A DNA stretch of 64,000 bases from Echinostoma caproni. Its lineage: Eukaryota > Platyhelminthes > Trematoda > Plagiorchiida > Echinostomatidae. The translations under genes were made by a program, and so were the position numbers. Each line of letters starts with the position of its first letter. Position 1 is the first letter of the stretch. Below, piece by piece: positions 62,165 to 64,000 of the stretch. The notes beneath the pieces are model-generated. The model had not been told where the DNA came from and made no database searches. It saw only the letters and a list, made by a program, of their open reading frames with translations. The stretch covers positions 1 to 64,000 of the forward strand of contig UZAN01040563.1 in NCBI GenBank assembly GCA_900618425.1, read 5' to 3'.

Positions 62165-62385
62165 TATTTATCATACTACTCTTAGTATATGAGTAACTCA
62201 TTGTTATTCTCACCGATTTTCGGTGTTCAACTTCCACTGTTAAGAATCGCAACATGCATATTCTGAAGTCTGTTGGGGATTTACGAAGCTTAGAAAATCC
62301 TTATGGATACGAAAATACTGGGTAAACAGTATAAACTGCACGTCAGCGTTTAAATACAATGTGAAAAGATCGGTGCCATCGGTGC

Positions 62386-62468
62386 GGCCTCGTAGCTCAG
62401 CTGGTAGACTTTGCGCTGTACAAAAGCGTCGGTAGCGGCAATGCATGGGTTCGAATCCCACCGAGACT
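62386..62468 (+). tRNA. tRNA-like sequence with long variable arm (tRNA pseudogene or SINE head)
   Basis: Acceptor-like GGCCTCG pairs with CGAGACT at the end (one mismatch, one wobble). TAGCTCAGCTGGTAGA is a good A box/D arm. GCGCT and AGCGT form a five-pair anticodon stem (one G-T) around the loop GTACAAA. A 15-base variable region follows, then TGGGTTCGAATCCCA with a perfect B box. The would-be anticodon ACA, with a long variable arm, does not match a normal tRNA-Cys, so a tRNA-derived repeat or pseudogene is more likely than a working gene. Confidence 0.4.
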
Positions 62469-64000
62469 ACTGGACTTTCACAACCTTGAAAACACATATC
62501 TTCTTGTCAGTACCTTTATTCCCGTAAATTATTTTGCGCAGTACACTGGGGGATGGAACTACACGACTGGACATTTTTTAATATTCTTCTGCATACAAGA
62601 TTTTATATATAGGCAAAAATACATGATTCATCGGTCTTGTAGCGAGTTTCGCTTTATTAGATTAAAAAAACATAAATAGCTAACTTGTGTGATCACGCAG
62701 AGTCTAATAGAATAAGCAATTATTGCGATTCGAAAGTGTGTAATTCATTCAGGCTATATTTGGCATGAAGTTATTCGCGTAATAACACTAAGAAAGAACG
62801 AATGAATGCATGGAATTAATACCCGCATGGAACCTTGAACAGTTTGATCAGCACAAGGATGCAAAGACAGAAGTCCTCTAGCACGGACTCACACCAAATC
62901 CCCGAGTCAGCTGAGGTGTATAAACTATCCAGGTACTTATACATATTCTTAATGTTGTGTGTACCTAAAGTATCCAGGTTGCATTATGATGGACATTTAA
63001 TTACGAACTTGAGTAGCAGAAACTAGACACCTTTCAATAACATAAGCGGCATATGGATAGATCACAGTTGAAGGGACGGCCGGAATTGTTACCAATACTC
63101 AGGCAAAACGTCGGGAAAGCGCATAAGTTGAAAACAAAACATTCGTGGATAAAGTTGCAGTGGAAACAGGGAAAATACGATGCAGTTAAAGGAGACGAGA
63201 AACCCCTTAAGTAAAATAGAGAAGGTTAAATGGGAACAATAAATAATGACAGGATAAGTAACTGATACAGAGGAATAAACTTTTCAGCTACAAGTCGAAA
63301 TCGTTCCAATTGAAGCATCTGGGTGTAAATTTAACGGAAACTGACAATGTACCACCACGTATGAGAAACCGACCATAGATTTTAGATGGATTAATTTTTT
63401 ATGAAATTTTCTGTTTTATGAAAACCATATGAATCAACGGTTTCTCTGAATTACAATTTGAAGACAAAACTTAAAATGCAATTCAGATGCTGATATGAAT
63501 TTAGGTAACGGGGAGAATGTTCACAAATGTGTCGATCTGGCGAATGCTTGCTTGTAGTGGTGCACACCAACATTGTAAATGAGAAGAGACACTGCCAAAT
63601 GCGTTTATATCAAAGCATAGTGTCTCAATAATGTTTGTGGAATGTCAGTCTATCTGCCTCGTCGTGCAGCCTTCCAGAGCCAAAATCAATTTTCTGACAT
63701 TTCGTTTTTCTTACTAACAAAAAGGAAGTAGTTATACATACAACTGGGAAAAATTAGACGCCATTTATAGAAGCATTGAAATCACCGGCGATTGACTTGC
63801 ATGCAGCCAAATTGATCATGGTGCTCTATATTCATTAGCTTCGAGTGCGGTTAGGTTACCTGGTTTGACCACCACACGACCTTTCTCATGCTACCCAATT
63901 TTCTATGAGGTACGATATTAGGTGGGGTCGCCGTACAATGTGCATCCAGCTCATATGACCATCTTTAATTTCCCCCAATTATCGTGTCTAACCAAATTCA
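62469..64000. other. No recognisable feature
   Basis: AT-rich to the window end. No supported coding frame. A CAGGCAAAACGTCGGG string near 63100 faintly recalls Penelope-end motifs but lacks the rest. Confidence 0.45.

Noticed and set aside
1..64000. Trematode spliced-leader RNA gene, rRNA, CRISPR array or bacterial-type operon
   Set aside because: Scanned by eye on both strands. No spliced-leader-like hairpin, rRNA core, regularly spaced repeats or contiguous gene clusters were seen.

Overview
The window is eukaryotic and looks like digenean fluke (trematode) DNA. It is AT-rich, gene-poor and full of decayed non-LTR retrotransposons whose protein remnants have the style of fluke RTE and CR1-type LINEs. 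It also holds a Penelope-like element, tRNA-derived SINEs carrying schistosome Sm-alpha-like hammerhead motifs, and one protein gene split by long introns with GT/AG borders. The species cannot be named from the sequence alone.

Layout. 1-5130 is a LINE graveyard: an RTE-type element on the plus strand sits inside a CR1-like element on the minus strand, followed by a second RTE fragment. 5131-19382 is mostly unrecognised AT-rich DNA with one small CR1 fragment near 12.1 kb and a TA-rich microsatellite at 18.6 kb. 19383-36103 carries the only convincing host gene, a three-exon ChaC-type glutathione-specific gamma-glutamylcyclotransferase (exons 19383-19553, 23299-23634 and 35771-36103). All splice borders are canonical and phase 0, the joined product is 279 residues, and a poly(A) signal follows the stop. 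Intron 1 (3.7 kb) holds a tRNA-derived SINE. Intron 2 (12.1 kb) holds a hammerhead-bearing SINE, other tRNA-like repeats and a decayed LINE in the sense direction.

37430-39378 is a 5'-truncated Penelope-like element on the minus strand with reverse transcriptase and GIY-YIG endonuclease parts, interrupted by a 641-base assembly gap. 39.4-54.3 kb is intergenic and holds a Penelope-type hammerhead-like motif, a second hammerhead SINE at 41.1 kb, tRNA-like SINEs, a CACGTG-rich island at 47.4-47.7 kb and small interspersed repeats. 54.4-60.7 kb is a second LINE cluster with elements on both strands. A tRNA-like sequence lies at 62.4 kb, and the last 1.5 kb shows nothing recognisable.

Functional picture: a single glutathione-degrading enzyme gene lies in a repeat-rich landscape. 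The most interesting material is the RNA-level content of the repeats, namely two copies of a Pol III-type SINE with Sm-alpha-like hammerhead cores (one inside the ChaC intron in sense orientation) and a separate Penelope-type hammerhead-like motif. No CRISPR array, operon or bacterial system is present.
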